Assembly (NCBI GenBank): GCA_963966185.1
Contig: CAWZYM010000407.1
Location: forward strand, 242,001 to 306,000
DNA from: Rhabditoides inermis
Taxonomy: Eukaryota; Nematoda; Chromadorea; Rhabditida; Rhabditidae
Direction of reading: 5' to 3'
Length of the DNA: 64,000 bases
Below, in pieces: positions 10,867 to 23,163 of this stretch. Position 1 is the first letter of the stretch, and the number at the start of each line of letters is the position of its first letter. Position numbers and translations under genes: made by a program. Under the pieces are notes generated by a model that ran no database searches, was not told the origin of the DNA, and saw only the letters and a program-made list of their open reading frames with translations.

Positions 10867-11536
10867 TTCTTAACTTCTTCCTAACTTCTTCCTGACTTCT
10901 TCCTAACTTCTTCCTAACTTCTTCCTAACTTCTTCCTAACTTCTTCCTAACTTCTTCCTAACTTCTTCCTAACTTCTTCCTAACTTCTTCCTAACTTCTT
11001 CCTAACTTCTTCCTAACTTCTTCCTAACTTTTTCTTAACGTCTTCCTAACTTCTTCCTAACTTCTTCCTAACTTCTTTCTAACTTCTTCCTAACTTCTTC
11101 CTAACTTCTTCCTAACTTCCTATTGATGTACTATTGTTTCTAACTTCTTCCTAACTTCTTCCTAACTTCTTCCTAACTTCTTCCTAACTTCTTCCTAACT
11201 TCTTCCTAACTTCCTATTGATGTACTATTGTTTCTAACTTCTTCCTGACTTCTTCCGAACTTCTTCCTAACTTCTTCCTAACTTCTTCCTAACTTCTTCC
11301 TAACTTCTTCCTAATTTCTTCCTGACTTCTTCCTAACTTCCTATTGATGTACTATTGTTTCTAACTTCTTCCTAACTTCTTCCTAACTTCTTCCTAACTT
11401 CCTATTGATGTACTATTGTTTCTAACTTCTTCCTGACTTCTTCCGAACTTCTTCCTAACTTCTTCCTAACTTCTTCCTAACTTCTTCCTAATTTCTTCCT
11501 AACTTCTTCCTAACTTCCTATTGATGTACTATTGTA
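10867..11536 (+). repeat. Q11-only block
   Basis: Pure Q11 with A-form S-boxes (GATGTACTATTGTTTC), one TTTTTCTTAACGTC unit near 11029 (a rare CpG), and CTTCCGAAC units. There is no P11, in keeping with the class 2 end to its left. The block ends in the seed GATGTACTATTGTA. Confidence 0.94.
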
Positions 11537-11930
11537 CCACTATGACCACTATGACCACTATGACCACTATGACCACTATGACCACTATGACCACTATGAC
11601 CACTATGACCACTATGACCACTATGACCACTATGACCACTATGACCACTATGACCACTATGACCACTATGACCACTATGACCACTATGACCACTATGACC
11701 ACTATGACCACTATGACCACTATGACCACTATGACCACTATGACCACTATGACCACTATGACCACTATGACCACTATGACCACTATGACCACTATGACCA
11801 CTATGACCACTATGACCACTATGACCACTATGACCACTTTGACCACTATGACCACTATGACCACTATGACCACTATGACCACTATGACCACTATGACCAC
11901 TATGACCACTATGACCACTATGACCACTAT
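11537..11930 (+). repeat. N9 array, 43 units plus 7 bp, class 2 end
   Basis: One T variant at 11839, 91 bp from the array end. The left side has the normal seed while the right side ends CACTATTTCTTAAC. Confidence 0.96.
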
Positions 11931-12622
11931 TTCTTAACTTCTTCCTAACTTCTTCCTGACTTCTTCCTAACTTCTTCCTAACTTCTTCCTAACTTCTTCC
12001 TAACTTCTTCCTAACTTCTTCCTAACTTCTTCCTAACTTCTTCCTAACTTCTTCCTAACTTCTTTCTAACTTCTTCCTAACTTCTTCCTAACTTTTTCTT
12101 AACGTCTTCCTAACTTCTTCCTAACTTCTTCCTAACTTCTTTCTAACTTCTTCCTAACTTCTTCCTAACTTCTTCCTAACTTCCTATTGATGTACTATTG
12201 TTTCTAACTTCTTCCTAACTTCTTCCTAACTTCTTCCTAACTTCTTCCTAACTTCTTCCTAACTTCTTCCTAACTTCCTATTGATGTACTATTGTTTCTA
12301 ACTTCTTCCTGACTTCTTCCGAACTTCTTCCTAACTTCTTCCTAACTTCTTCCTAACTTCTTCCTAACTTCTTCCTAATTTCTTCCTGACTTCTTCCTAA
12401 CTTCCTATTGATGTACTATTGTTTCTAACTTCTTCCTAACTTCTTCCTAACTTCTTCCTAACTTCTTCCTAACTTCTTCCTAACTTCCTATTGATGTACT
12501 ATTGTTTCTAACTTCTTCCTGACTTCTTCCGAACTTCTTCCTAACTTCTTCCTAACTTCTTCCTAACTTCTTCCTAATTTCTTCCTAACTTCTTCCTAAC
12601 TTCCTATTGATGTACTATTGTA
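11931..12622 (+). repeat. Q11-only block
   Basis: A near-copy of the block at 10867-11536: the same TTTTTCTTAACGTC unit (near 12104), the same order of A-form S-boxes and CTTCCGAAC units, and extra Q11 units. It ends in the seed. Confidence 0.94.
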
Positions 12623-13007
12623 CCACTATGACCACTATGACCACTATGACCACTATGACCACTATGACCACTATGACCACTATGACCACTATGACCACTA
12701 TGACCACTATGACCACTATGACCACTATGACCACTATGACCACTATGACCACTATGACCACTATGACCACTATGACCACTATGACCACTATGACCACTAT
12801 GACCACTATGACCACTATGACCACTATGACCACTATGACCACTATGACCACTATGACCACTATGACCACTATGACCACTATGACCACTATGACCACTATG
12901 ACCACTATGACCACTTTGACCACTATGACCACTATGACCACTATGACCACTATGACCACTATGACCACTATGACCACTATGACCACTATGACCACTATGA
13001 CCACTAT
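12623..13007 (+). repeat. N9 array, 42 units plus 7 bp, class 2 end
   Basis: One T variant at 12916, again exactly 91 bp from the end. It is one unit shorter than the preceding array, and the missing unit is on the left of the T variant. Confidence 0.96.
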
Positions 13008-13666
13008 TTCTTAACTTCTTCCTAACTTCTTCCTGACTTCTTCCTAACTTCTTCCTAACTTCTTCCTAACTTCTTCCTAACTTCTTCCTAACTTCTTCCT
13101 AACTTCTTCCTAACTTCTTCCTAACTTCTTCCTAACTTCTTTCTAACTTCTTCCTAACTTCTTCCTAACTTTTTCTTAACGTCTTCCTAACTTCTTCCTA
13201 ACTTCTTCCTAACTTCTTTCTAACTTCTTCCTAACTTCTTCCTAACTTCTTCCTAACTTCCTATTGATGTACTATTGTTTCTAACTTCTTCCTAACTTCT
13301 TCCTAACTTCCTATTGATGTACTATTGTTTCTAACTTCTTCCTGACTTCTTCCGAACTTCTTCCTAACTTCTTCCTAACTTCTTCCTAACTTCTTCCTAA
13401 CTTCTTCCTAATTTCTTCCTGACTTCTTCCTAACTTCCTATTGATGTACTATTGTTTCTAACTTCTTCCTAACTTCTTCCTAACTTCTTCCTAACTTCTT
13501 CCTAACTTCTTCCTAACTTCCTATTGATGTACTATTGTTTCTAACTTCTTCCTGACTTCTTCCGAACTTCTTCCTAACTTCTTCCTAACTTCTTCCTAAC
13601 TTCTTCCTAACTTCTTCCTAATTTCTTCCTAATTTCTTCCTAACTTCCTATTGATGTACTATTGTA
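13008..13666 (+). repeat. Q11-only block
   Basis: The same layout as the two preceding Q11 blocks, with TTTTTCTTAACGTC near 13171, but one S-box interval is shorter. Its 659 bp length is exactly repeated at 19215-19873, 23164-23822 and 27849-28507, each of which also separates a class 2 array from a class 1 array. Confidence 0.94.
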
Positions 13667-13951
13667 CCACTATGACCACTATGACCACTATGACCACTAT
13701 GACCACTATGACCACTATGACCACTATGACCACTATGACCACTATGACCACTATGACCACTATGACCACTATGACCACTATGACCACTATGACCACTATG
13801 ACCACTATGACCACTATGACCACTATGACCACTATGACCACTATGACCACTATGACCACTATGACCACTATGACCACTATGACCACTATGACCACTATGA
13901 CCACTATGACCACTATGACCACTATGACCACTATGACCTAGGTCATAGTGG
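13667..13951 (+). repeat. N9 array, 30 units, class 1 end
   Basis: Thirty identical CCACTATGA units at 13667-13936 with the 24-bp palindrome at 13928-13951. Here the window returns to the P11-containing module type. Confidence 0.97.
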
Positions 13952-14894
13952 GAGGAACTTCCTTCTAACTTCCTCCTAATTTCCTCCTAACTTCCTCCTA
14001 GCTTCTTCCTATGTAGCTTCCTCCTAACTTCCTCCTAACTTCCTCCTGACCTCCTCCTGACTTCCTCCTAATGCCCAAATGTTTTATAAATTCTTCCTAC
14101 CTTCCTCCTAACTTCCTCCTAACTTCCTCCTAACTTCCTCCTAACTTGCTCCTAACTTCCTCCTAACTTCCTCCTAACTTCCACCTAACTTCCTCCTATC
14201 TTCCTTCTAACTTCCTCCTAACTTTCTCCTAACTTCCTCCTAACTTCCTTCTAGCTTCCTCCTGACTTCCTCCTAATGCCCAAATGTTTTATAAATTCTT
14301 CCTAACTTCCTCCTAACTTCTTCCTAACTTCTTCCTAACTTCCTATTGATGTGCTATTGTTTCTAACTTCTTCCTGACTTCTTCCTAACTTCTTCCTAAC
14401 TTCTTCCTAACTTCTTTCTAACTTCTTCCTAACTTCTTCCTAACTTCTTCCTAACTTCTTCCTAACTTCTTCCTAACTTCTTCCTAACTTCTTCCTAACT
14501 TCTTCCTAACTTCCTATTGATGCTATTGTTTCTAACTTCTTCCTGACTTCTTCCTAACTTCTTCCTAACTTCTTCCTAACTTCTTTCTAACTTCTTCCTA
14601 ACTTCTCCCTAACTTCTTCCTAACTTCTTCCTAACTTCTTCCTAACTTCTTCCTAACTTCTTCCTAACTTCTTCCTAACTTCCTATTGATGTGCTATTGT
14701 TTCTAACTTCTTCCTGACTTCTTCCTAACTTCTTCCTAACTTCTTCCTAACTTCTTCCTAACTTCTTCCTAACTTCTTCCTAACTTCTTCCTAACTTCTT
14801 TCTAACTTCTTCCTAACTTCTTCCTAACTTCTTCCTAACTTCTTCCTAACTTCTTCCTAACTTCTTCCTAACTTCCTATTGATGTACTATTGTA
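13952..14894 (+). repeat. P11 then Q11 block, standard module
   Basis: P11 with two boxes (near 14070 and 14275) to about 14310, then Q11 with S-boxes near 14341 and 14684 and the short GATGCTATTG near 14519. The array-to-array length is 958 bp, which is 936 plus two 11-bp units. Confidence 0.95.
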
Positions 14895-16078
14895 CCACTA
14901 TGACCACTATGACCACTATGACCACTATGACCACTATGACCACTATGACCACTATGACCACTATGACCACTATGACCACTATGACCACTATGACCACTAT
15001 GACCACTATGACCACTGTGACCACTATGACCACTATGACCACTATGACCACTGTGACCACTATGACCACTATGACCACTATGACCACTATGACCACTATG
15101 ACCACTATGACCACTATGACCACTATGACCACTATGACCACTATGACCACTATGACCACTATGACCACTATGACCACTATGACCACTATGACCACTATGA
15201 CCACTATGACCACTATGACCACTATGACCACTATGACCACTATGACCACTATGACCACTATGACCACTATGACCACTATGACCACTATGACCACTATGAC
15301 CACTATGACCACTATGACCACTATGACCACTATGACCACTATGACCACTATGACCACTATGACCACTATGACCACTATGACCACTATGACCACTATGACC
15401 ACTATGACCACTATGACCACTATGACCACTATGACCACTATGACCACTATGACCACTATGACCACTGTGACCACTATGACCACTATGACCACTATGACCA
15501 CTGTGACCACTATGACCACTATGACCACTATGACCACTGTGACCACTATGACCACTATGACCACTATGACCACTATGACCACTATGACCACTATGACCAC
15601 TATGACCACTATGACCACTATGACCACTATGACCACTATGACCACTATGACCACTATGACCACTATGACCACTATGACCACTATGACCACTATGACCACT
15701 ATGACCACTATGACCACTATGACCACTATGACCACTATGACCACTATGACCACTATGACCACTATGACCACTATGACCACTATGACCACTATGACCACTA
15801 TGACCACTATGACCACTATGACCACTATGACCACTATGACCACTATGACCACTATGACCACTATGACCACTATGACCACTATGACCACTATGACCACTAT
15901 GACCACTATGACCACTATGACCACTATGACCACTATGACCACTATGACCACTATGACCACTATGACCACTATGACCACTATGACCACTATGACCACTTTG
16001 ACCACTATGACCACTATGACCACTATGACCACTATGACCTAGGTCATAGTGGTCATAGAGGTCATAGTGGTCATAGTG
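14895..16078 (+). repeat. N9 array, 127 units, class 1L end
   Basis: 127 units at 14895-16037. G variants (CACTGTGAC) lie at 15017 and 15053, then a triplet at 15467, 15503 and 15539; neighbours within each group are 36 bp (four units) apart. The T variant at 15998 is 39 bp from the array end, as in the three other 1L arrays that have one. Four inverted units at 16043-16078 include GTCATAGAG. Confidence 0.97.
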
Positions 16079-18485
16079 GGAGGAACTTCCTCCTAGCTTC
16101 CTCCTTGTAGCTTCCTCCTAACTTCCTCCTAACTTCCTCCTGACCTCCTCCTGACTTCCTCCTAATGCCCAAATGTTTTATAAATTCATCCTAACTTCCT
16201 CCTAACTTCCTCCTAACTTCCTCCTAACTTACTCCTAACTTGCTCCTAACTTGTTCCTAACTTCCTCCTAACTTCCATTTAACTTCCTCCTATCTTCCTC
16301 CTAACTTCCTCCTAACTTTCTCCTAACTTCCTCCTAACTTCCTCCTAGCTTCCTCCTGACTTCCTCCTAATGCCCGAATGTTTTATAAATTCTTCCTAAC
16401 TTCCTCCTAACTTCCTCCTATCTTCCTCCTAACTTTCTCCTAACTTCCTCCTAATTTCCTCCTAACTTCCTCCTGACTTTCCCCTAACTTGCTCCTAACT
16501 TGCTCCTAACTTCCTCCTAACTTCCTCCTAATGCACAATTGTTTTATAAATTCTTCCTAACTTCCTCCTATCTTCCTCCTAACTTCCTCCTAACTTCCTC
16601 CCAGTTTCCTCCTAACTTCCTCCTAACTTCCTCCTAACTTCCTCCTAGCTTCCTCCTAGCTTCCTCCTAACTTCCTCCTAACTTCCTCCTGACTTCCTCC
16701 TGACTTCCTCCTAATGCTCAAATGTTTTATAAATTCTTCCTAACTTTCTCCTAACTTCCTCCTAACTTCCTCCTAACTTCCTCCTGACTTCCTCCTGACT
16801 TCCTCCTAATGCCCAAATGTTTTATAAATTCTTCCTACCTTCCTCCTAACTTCCTCCTAACTTCCTCCTAACTTCCTCCTAACTTGCTCCTAACTTCCTC
16901 CTAACTTCCTCCTAACTTCCACCTAACTTCCTCCTATCTTCCTCCTAACTTCCTCCTAACTTTCTCCTAACTTCCTCCTAACTTCCTTCTAGCTTCCTCC
17001 TGACTTCCTCCTAATGCCCAAATGTTTTATAAATTCTTCCTAACTTCCTCCTAACTTCTTCCTAACTTCTTCATAACTTCCTATTGATGTGCTATTGTTT
17101 CTAACTTCTTCCTGACTTCTTCCTAACTTCTTCCTAACTTCTTCCTAACTTCTTCCTAACTTCTTCCTAACTTCTTCCTAACTTCTTCCTAACTTCTTCC
17201 TAATTTCTTCCTGACTTCTTCCTAACTTCCTATTGATGTGCTATTGTTTCTAACTTCTTCCTGACTTCTTCCTAACTTCTTCCTAACTTCTTCCTAACTT
17301 CTTCCTAACTTCTTCCTAACTTCTTTCTAACTTCTTCCTAATTTCTTCCTGACTTCTTCCTAACTTCCTATTGATGTGCTATTGTTTCTAACTTCTTCCT
17401 GACTTCTTCCTAACTTCTTCCTAACTTCTTCCTAACTTCTTCCTAACTTCTTCCTAACTTCTTTCTAACTTCTTCCTAACTTCTCCCTAACTTCTTCCTA
17501 ACTTCTTCCTAACTTCTTCCTAACTTCTTCCTAACTTCCTATTGATGTGCTATTGTTTCTAACTTCTTCCTGACTTCTTCCTAACTTCTTCCGAACTTCT
17601 TCCTAACTTCTTCCTAACTTCCTCCTAACTTCCTCCTAACTTGCTCCTAACTTCCTCCTAACTTCCTCCTAACTTCCACCTAACTTCCTCCTATCTTCCT
17701 CCTAACTTCCTCCTAACTTTCTCCTAACTTCCTCCTAACTTCCTTCTAGCTTCCTCCTGACTTCCTCCTAATGCCCAAATGTTTTATAAATTCTTCCTAA
17801 CTTCCTCCTAACTTCTTCCCAACTTCTTCATAACTTCCTATTGATGTGCTATTGTTTCTAACTTCTTCCTGACTTCTTCCTAACTTCTTCCTAACTTCTT
17901 CCTAACTTCTTCCTAACTTCTTCCTAACTTCTTCCTAATTTCTTCCTGACTTCTTCCTAACTTCCTATTGATGTGCTATTGTTTCTAACTTCTTCCTGAC
18001 TTCTTCCTAACTTCTTCCTAACTTCTTCCTAACTTCTTCCTAACTTCTTCCTAACTTCTTTCTAACTTCTTCCTAATTTCTTCCTGACTTCTTCCTAACT
18101 TCCTATTGATGTGCTATTGTTTCTAACTTCTTCCTGACTTCTTCCTAACTTCTTCCTAACTTCTTCCTAACTTCTTCCTAACTTCTTCCTAACTTCTTTC
18201 TAACTTCTTCCTAACTTCTCCCTAACTTCTTCCTAACTTCTTCCTAACTTCTTCCTAACTTCTTCCTAACTTCCTATTGATGTGCTATTGTTTCTAACTT
18301 CTTCCTGACTTCTTCCTAACTTCTTCCGAACTTCTTCCTAACTTCTTCCTAACTTCTTCCTAACTTCTTCCTAACTTCTTCCTAACTTCTTCCTAACTTC
18401 TTCCTAACTTCTTCCTAACTTCTTCCTAACTTCTTCCTAACTTCTTCCTAACTTCTTCCTAACTTCCTATTGATGTACTATTGTA
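16079..18485 (+). repeat. Long P11 ladder, Q11, chimeric P11 insert, Q11
   Basis: Six boxes start at 16164, 16369, 16530, 16713, 16808 and 17013, each exactly 12,182 bp from its counterpart in the 3.9-4.9 kb ladder. Q11 then runs to about 17616, where it switches back to P11 without any N9 array or palindrome. That P11 insert carries one box near 17770 and returns to Q11 at about 17811. The same Q11-to-P11 jump occurs near 32261, so both descend from one rearrangement. CTTCCGAAC units lie near 17590 and 18326. Confidence 0.93.
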
Positions 18486-18663
18486 CCACTATGACCACTA
18501 TGACCACTATGACCACTATGACCACTATGACCACTATGACCACTATGACCACTATGACCACTATGACCACTATGACCACTATGACCACTATGACCACTAT
18601 GACCACTATGACCACTATGACCACTATGACCACTATGACCACTATGACCACTATGACCACTAT
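18486..18663 (+). repeat. N9 array, 19 units plus 7 bp, class 2 end
   Basis: A short array with the normal seed and no T variant. It is identical in length to the array at 22455-22632, its counterpart in the tandem duplication. Confidence 0.96.
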
Positions 18664-18919
18664 TTCTTAACTTCTTCCTAACTTCTTCCTGACTTCTTCC
18701 TAACTTCTTCCTAACTTCTTCCTAACTTCTTCCTAACTTCTTCCTAACTTCTTCCTAACTTCTTCCTAACTTCTTCCTAACTTCTTCCTAACTTCTTCCT
18801 AACTTCTTCCTAACTTCTTCCTAACTTTTTCTTAACGTCTTCCTAACTTCTTCCTAACTTCTTCCTAACTTCTTTCTAACTTCTTCCTAACTTCTTCCTA
18901 ACTTCTTCCTAACTTCCTA
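18664..18919 (+). repeat. Q11-only block, 256 bp
   Basis: Q11 units with one TTTTTCTTAACGTC unit near 18825 and no S-box. It ends CTTCCTA directly against the next N9 array. The same 256 bp spacing occurs at 27307-27562; the counterpart at 22633-22877 is one 11-bp unit shorter. Confidence 0.94.
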
Positions 18920-19214
18920 CCACTATGACCACTATGACCACTATGACCACTATGACCACTATGACCACTATGACCACTATGACCACTATGACCACTATGA
19001 CCACTATGACCACTATGACCACTATGACCACTATGACCACTATGACCACTATGACCACTATGACCACTATGACCACTATGACCACTATGACCACTATGAC
19101 CACTATGACCACTATGACCACTTTGACCACTATGACCACTATGACCACTATGACCACTATGACCACTATGACCACTATGACCACTATGACCACTATGACC
19201 ACTATGACCACTAT
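18920..19214 (+). repeat. N9 array, 32 units plus 7 bp, class 2 end, seedless start
   Basis: Starts at CTTCCTACCACTATG, lacking the GATGTACTATTGTA seed. The T variant at 19123 is 91 bp from the end. Confidence 0.96.
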
Positions 19215-19873
19215 TTCTTAACTTCTTCCTAACTTCTTCCTGACTTCTTCCTAACTTCTTCCTAACTTCTTCCTAACTTCTTCCTAACTTCTTCCTAACT
19301 TCTTCCTAACTTCTTCCTAACTTCTTCCTAACTTCTTCCTAACTTCTTTCTAACTTCTTCCTAACTTCTTCCTAACTTTTTCTTAACGTCTTCCTAACTT
19401 CTTCCTAACTTCTTCCTAACTTCTTTCTAACTTCTTCCTAACTTCTTCCTAACTTCTTCCTAACTTCCTATTGATGTACTATTGTTTCTAACTTCTTCCT
19501 AACTTCTTCCTAACTTCCTATTGATGTACTATTGTTTCTAACTTCTTCCTGACTTCTTCCGAACTTCTTCCTAACTTCTTCCTAACTTCTTCCTAACTTC
19601 TTCCTAACTTCTTCCTAATTTCTTCCTGACTTCTTCCTAACTTCCTATTGATGTACTATTGTTTCTAACTTCTTCCTAACTTCTTCCTAACTTCTTCCTA
19701 ACTTCTTCCTAACTTCTTCCTAACTTCCTATTGATGTACTATTGTTTCTAACTTCTTCCTGACTTCTTCCGAACTTCTTCCGAACTTCTTCCTAACTTCT
19801 TCCTAACTTCTTCCTAACTTCTTCCTAACTTCTTCCTAATTTCTTCCTAACTTCCTATTGATGTACTATTGTA
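19215..19873 (+). repeat. Q11-only block, 659 bp
   Basis: Q11 with A-form S-boxes and TTTTTCTTAACGTC near 19376. Two adjacent CTTCCGAAC units near 19770 distinguish it from its duplicate at 23164-23822, which has one. Confidence 0.94.
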
Positions 19874-20176
19874 CCACTATGACCACTATGACCACTATGA
19901 CCACTATGACCACTATGACCACTATGACCACTATGACCACTATGACCACTATGACCACTATGACCACTATGACCACTATGACCACTATGACCACTATGAC
20001 CACTATGACCACTATGACCACTATGACCACTATGACCACTATGACCACTATGACCACTATGACCACTATGACCACTATGACCACTATGACCACTATGACC
20101 ACTATGACCACTATGACCACTATGACCACTATGACCACTATGACCACTATGACCACTATGACCTAGGTCATAGTGG
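19874..20176 (+). repeat. N9 array, 32 units, class 1 end
   Basis: Thirty-two variant-free units at 19874-20161, with the 24-bp palindrome at 20153-20176. The duplicate at 23823 has 29 units. Confidence 0.97.
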
Positions 20177-20494
20177 GAGGAACTTCCTTATAACTTCCTC
20201 CTAATTTCCTCCTAACTTCCTCCTAGCTTCTTCCTATGTAGCTTCCTCCTAACTTCCTCCTAACTTCCTCCTGACCTCCTCCTGACTTCCTCCTAATGCC
20301 CAAATGTTTTATAAATTCTTCCTACCTTCCTCCTAACTTCCTCCTAACTTCCTCCTAACTTCCTCCTAACTTGCTCCTAACTTCCTCCTAACTTCCTCCT
20401 AACTTCCACCTAACTTCCTCCTATCTTCCTTCTAACTTCCTCCTAACTTTCTCCTAACTTCCTCCTAACTTCCTTCTAGCTTCCTCCTGACTGT
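20177..20494 (+). repeat. Truncated P11 block ending at an inversion junction
   Basis: P11 with CTTCCTTATAAC in the leader, a variant shared only with 24099-24416, and one box near 20296. It stops at CTCCTGACTGTCGCTAC, where the bases GTCG match neither flank and look like filler at the join. Confidence 0.92.
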
Positions 20495-20826
20495 CGCTAC
20501 AAGGAGGAAGCTAGGAAGCTACAAGGAGGAAGCTAGGAGGAAGTTAGGAGGAAGATAGGAAGAAGTTAAATGGAAGTTAGGAGGAAGTTAGGAGGAAGTT
20601 AGGAGCAAGTTAGGAGGAAGTTAGGAGGAAGTTAGGAGGAAGTTAGGAAGAATTTATAAAACATTTGGGCATTAGGAGGAAGTCAGGAGGAGGTCAGGAG
20701 GAAGTTAGGAGGAAGTTAGGAGGAAGCTACAAGGAGGAAGCTAGGAGGAAGTTAGGAGGAAATTAGGAGGAAGTTAGAAGGAAGTTCCTCCCACTATGAC
20801 CACTATGACCACTATGACCACTATGA
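20495..20826 (-). repeat. Inverted P11 segment 2 with four-unit N9 stub
   Basis: Minus-strand P11 (GAAGTTAGGAGGAAG on the plus strand) contains one reversed box at about 20650-20672 and a doubled GCTACAAGGAGG start. It ends in GTTCCTCCC and four CCACTATGA units at 20791-20826, then CCTTCTTCC. The right boundary is identical to that of inverted segment 1, but the left boundary lies elsewhere, so this is a shortened descendant or a separate truncation. Confidence 0.93.
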
Positions 20827-21154
20827 CCTTCTTCCTTCCTAACTTCTTCTTAACTTCTTCCTAACTTCCTATTAATGTACTATTGTTTCTAACTTCTTCC
20901 TGACTTCTTCCGAACTTCTTCCTAACTTCTTTCTAACTTCTTTCTAACTTCTTATTGATGTACTATTGTTTCTAACTTCTTCCTAACTTCTTCCTAACTT
21001 CTTCCTAACTTCTTCCTAACTTCTTCCTAACTTCCTGTTGATGTACTAATGTTTCTAACTTCTTCCTGACTTCTTCCTAACTTCTTCCTAACTTCTTTTT
21101 CAACTTCTTCCTAACTTCTTCCTAACTTCTTCCTAACTTCTTCCTAACTTCTTT
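20827..21154 (+). repeat. Q11 block
   Basis: A copy of 8314-8641, including the TTAATGTACTATTG and GATGTACTAATG S-box forms and the CTTCTTTTTCAAC unit near 21094. Confidence 0.94.
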
Positions 21155-21494
21155 CCACTATGACCACTATGACCACTATGACCACTATGACCACTATGAC
21201 CACTATGACCACTATGACCACTATGACCACTATGACCACTATGACCACTATGACCACTATGACCACTATGACCACTATGACCACTATGACCACTATGACC
21301 ACTATGACCACTATGACCACTATGACCACTTTGACCACTATGACCACTATGACCACTATGACCACTATGACCACTATGACCACTATGACCACTATGACCA
21401 CTATGACCACTATGACCACTATGACCACTATGACCACTATGACCACTATGACCACTATGACCACTATGACCACTATGACCACTATGACCACTAT
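21155..21494 (+). repeat. N9 array, 37 units plus 7 bp, class 2 end
   Basis: The T variant at 21331 is in the 20th unit. Three units longer than the related array at 8642, with the extra units to the right of the T variant. Seedless start after CTTCTTT. Confidence 0.96.
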
Positions 21495-21582
21495 TTCTTA
21501 ACTTCTTCCTAACTTCTAGGTCATAGTGGTCATAGTGGTCATAGTGGTCAAAGTGGTCATAGTGGTCATAGTGGTCATAGTG
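21495..21582 (-). repeat. Short Q11 spacer then seven inverted N9 units
   Basis: A spacer of about 25 bp (21495-21519) is followed by seven GTCATAGTG units at 21520-21582, the fourth being GTCAAAGTG. Same structure as at 8955-9042. Confidence 0.94.
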
Positions 21583-22454
21583 GGAGGAACTTCCTTCTAA
21601 CTTCCTCCTAATTTCCTCCTAACTTCCTCCTAGCTTCCTCCTTGTAGCTTCCTCCTAACTTCCTCCTAACTTCCTCCTGACCTCCTCCTGACTTCCTCCT
21701 AATGCCCAAATGTTTTATAAATTCTTCCTAACTTCCTCCTAACTTCCTCCTAACTTCCTCCTAACTTCCTCCTAACTTCCTCCTAACTTGCTCCTAACTT
21801 CCTCCTAACTTCCATTTAACTTCTTCCTATCTTCCTCCTAACTTCCTCCTAACTTTCTCCTAACTTCTTCCTAACTTCTTCCTAACTTCTTCCTAACTTC
21901 TTCCTAATTTCTTCCTGACTTCTTCCTAACTTCCTATTGATGTGCTATTGTTTCTAACTTCTTCCTGACTTCTTCCTAACTTCTTCCTAACTTCTTCCTA
22001 ACTTCTTCCTAACTTCTTCCTAACTTCTTTCTAACTTCTTCCTAATTTCTTCCTGACTTCTTCCTAACTTCCTATTGATGTGCTATTGTTTCTAACTTCT
22101 TCCTGACTTCTTCCTAACTTCTTCCTAACTTCTTCCTAACTTCTTCCTAACTTCTTCCTAACTTCTTTCTAACTTCTTCCTAACTTCTCCCTAACTTCTT
22201 CCTAACTTCTTCCTAACTTCTTCCTAACTTCTTCCTAACTTCCTATTGATGTGCTATTGTTTCTAACTTCTTCCTGACTTCTTCCTAACTTCTTCCGAAC
22301 TTCTTCCTAACTTCTTCCTAACTTCTTCCTAACTTCTTCCTAACTTCTTCCTAACTTCTTCCTAACTTCTTCCTAACTTCTTCCTAACTTCTTCCTAACT
22401 TCTTCCTAACTTCTTCCTAACTTCTTCCTAACTTCCTATTGATGTACTATTGTA
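21583..22454 (+). repeat. P11 to Q11 block containing a duplication breakpoint
   Basis: P11 with one box near 21703 runs to TTTCTCCTAACTTC at about 21867 and then switches straight to Q11. In the second copy (near 25783) the same P11 continues without a switch, so the join at about 21862 is the boundary between two tandem copies of a segment of about 3.95 kb. The Q11 part matches 17893-18485. Confidence 0.93.
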
Positions 22455-22632
22455 CCACTATGACCACTATGACCACTATGACCACTATGACCACTATGAC
22501 CACTATGACCACTATGACCACTATGACCACTATGACCACTATGACCACTATGACCACTATGACCACTATGACCACTATGACCACTATGACCACTATGACC
22601 ACTATGACCACTATGACCACTATGACCACTAT
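22455..22632 (+). repeat. N9 array, 19 units plus 7 bp, class 2 end
   Basis: Same length as its partner at 18486-18663, which lies 3,969 bp to the left. No variants. Confidence 0.96.
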
Positions 22633-22877
22633 TTCTTAACTTCTTCCTAACTTCTTCCTGACTTCTTCCTAACTTCTTCCTAACTTCTTCCTAACTTCTT
22701 CCTAACTTCTTCCTAACTTCTTCCTAACTTCTTCCTAACTTCTTCCTAACTTCTTCCTAACTTCTTCCTAACTTCTTCCTAACTTTTTCTTAACGTCTTC
22801 CTAACTTCTTCCTAACTTCTTCCTAACTTCTTTCTAACTTCTTCCTAACTTCTTCCTAACTTCTTCCTAACTTCCTA
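22633..22877 (+). repeat. Q11-only block, 245 bp
   Basis: One 11-bp unit shorter than the partner block at 18664-18919, otherwise the same, with TTTTTCTTAACGTC near 22783. This accounts for the first drop in offset between the two tandem copies (3,969 to 3,958). Confidence 0.94.
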
Positions 22878-23163
22878 CCACTATGACCACTATGACCACT
22901 ATGACCACTATGACCACTATGACCACTATGACCACTATGACCACTATGACCACTATGACCACTATGACCACTATGACCACTATGACCACTATGACCACTA
23001 TGACCACTATGACCACTATGACCACTATGACCACTATGACCACTATGACCACTATGACCACTATGACCACTTTGACCACTATGACCACTATGACCACTAT
23101 GACCACTATGACCACTATGACCACTATGACCACTATGACCACTATGACCACTATGACCACTAT
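22878..23163 (+). repeat. N9 array, 31 units plus 7 bp, class 2 end, seedless start
   Basis: Starts CTTCCTACCACTATG. The T variant at 23072 is 91 bp from the end. One unit shorter than the partner at 18920, and the missing unit is to the left of the T variant. Confidence 0.96.

Noticed and set aside
10867..13666. Polypyrimidine tracts as H-DNA forming mirror repeats
   Set aside because: The pyrimidine runs are broken by AA every 11 bp, so no uninterrupted mirror repeat of the length needed for a stable triplex is present.
20495..20826. Inverted P11 segments as terminal inverted repeats of a transposon
   Set aside because: Nothing lies between inverted and direct copies except the same satellite units. 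There is no target-site duplication that can be told from repeat identity and no transposase-like frame.
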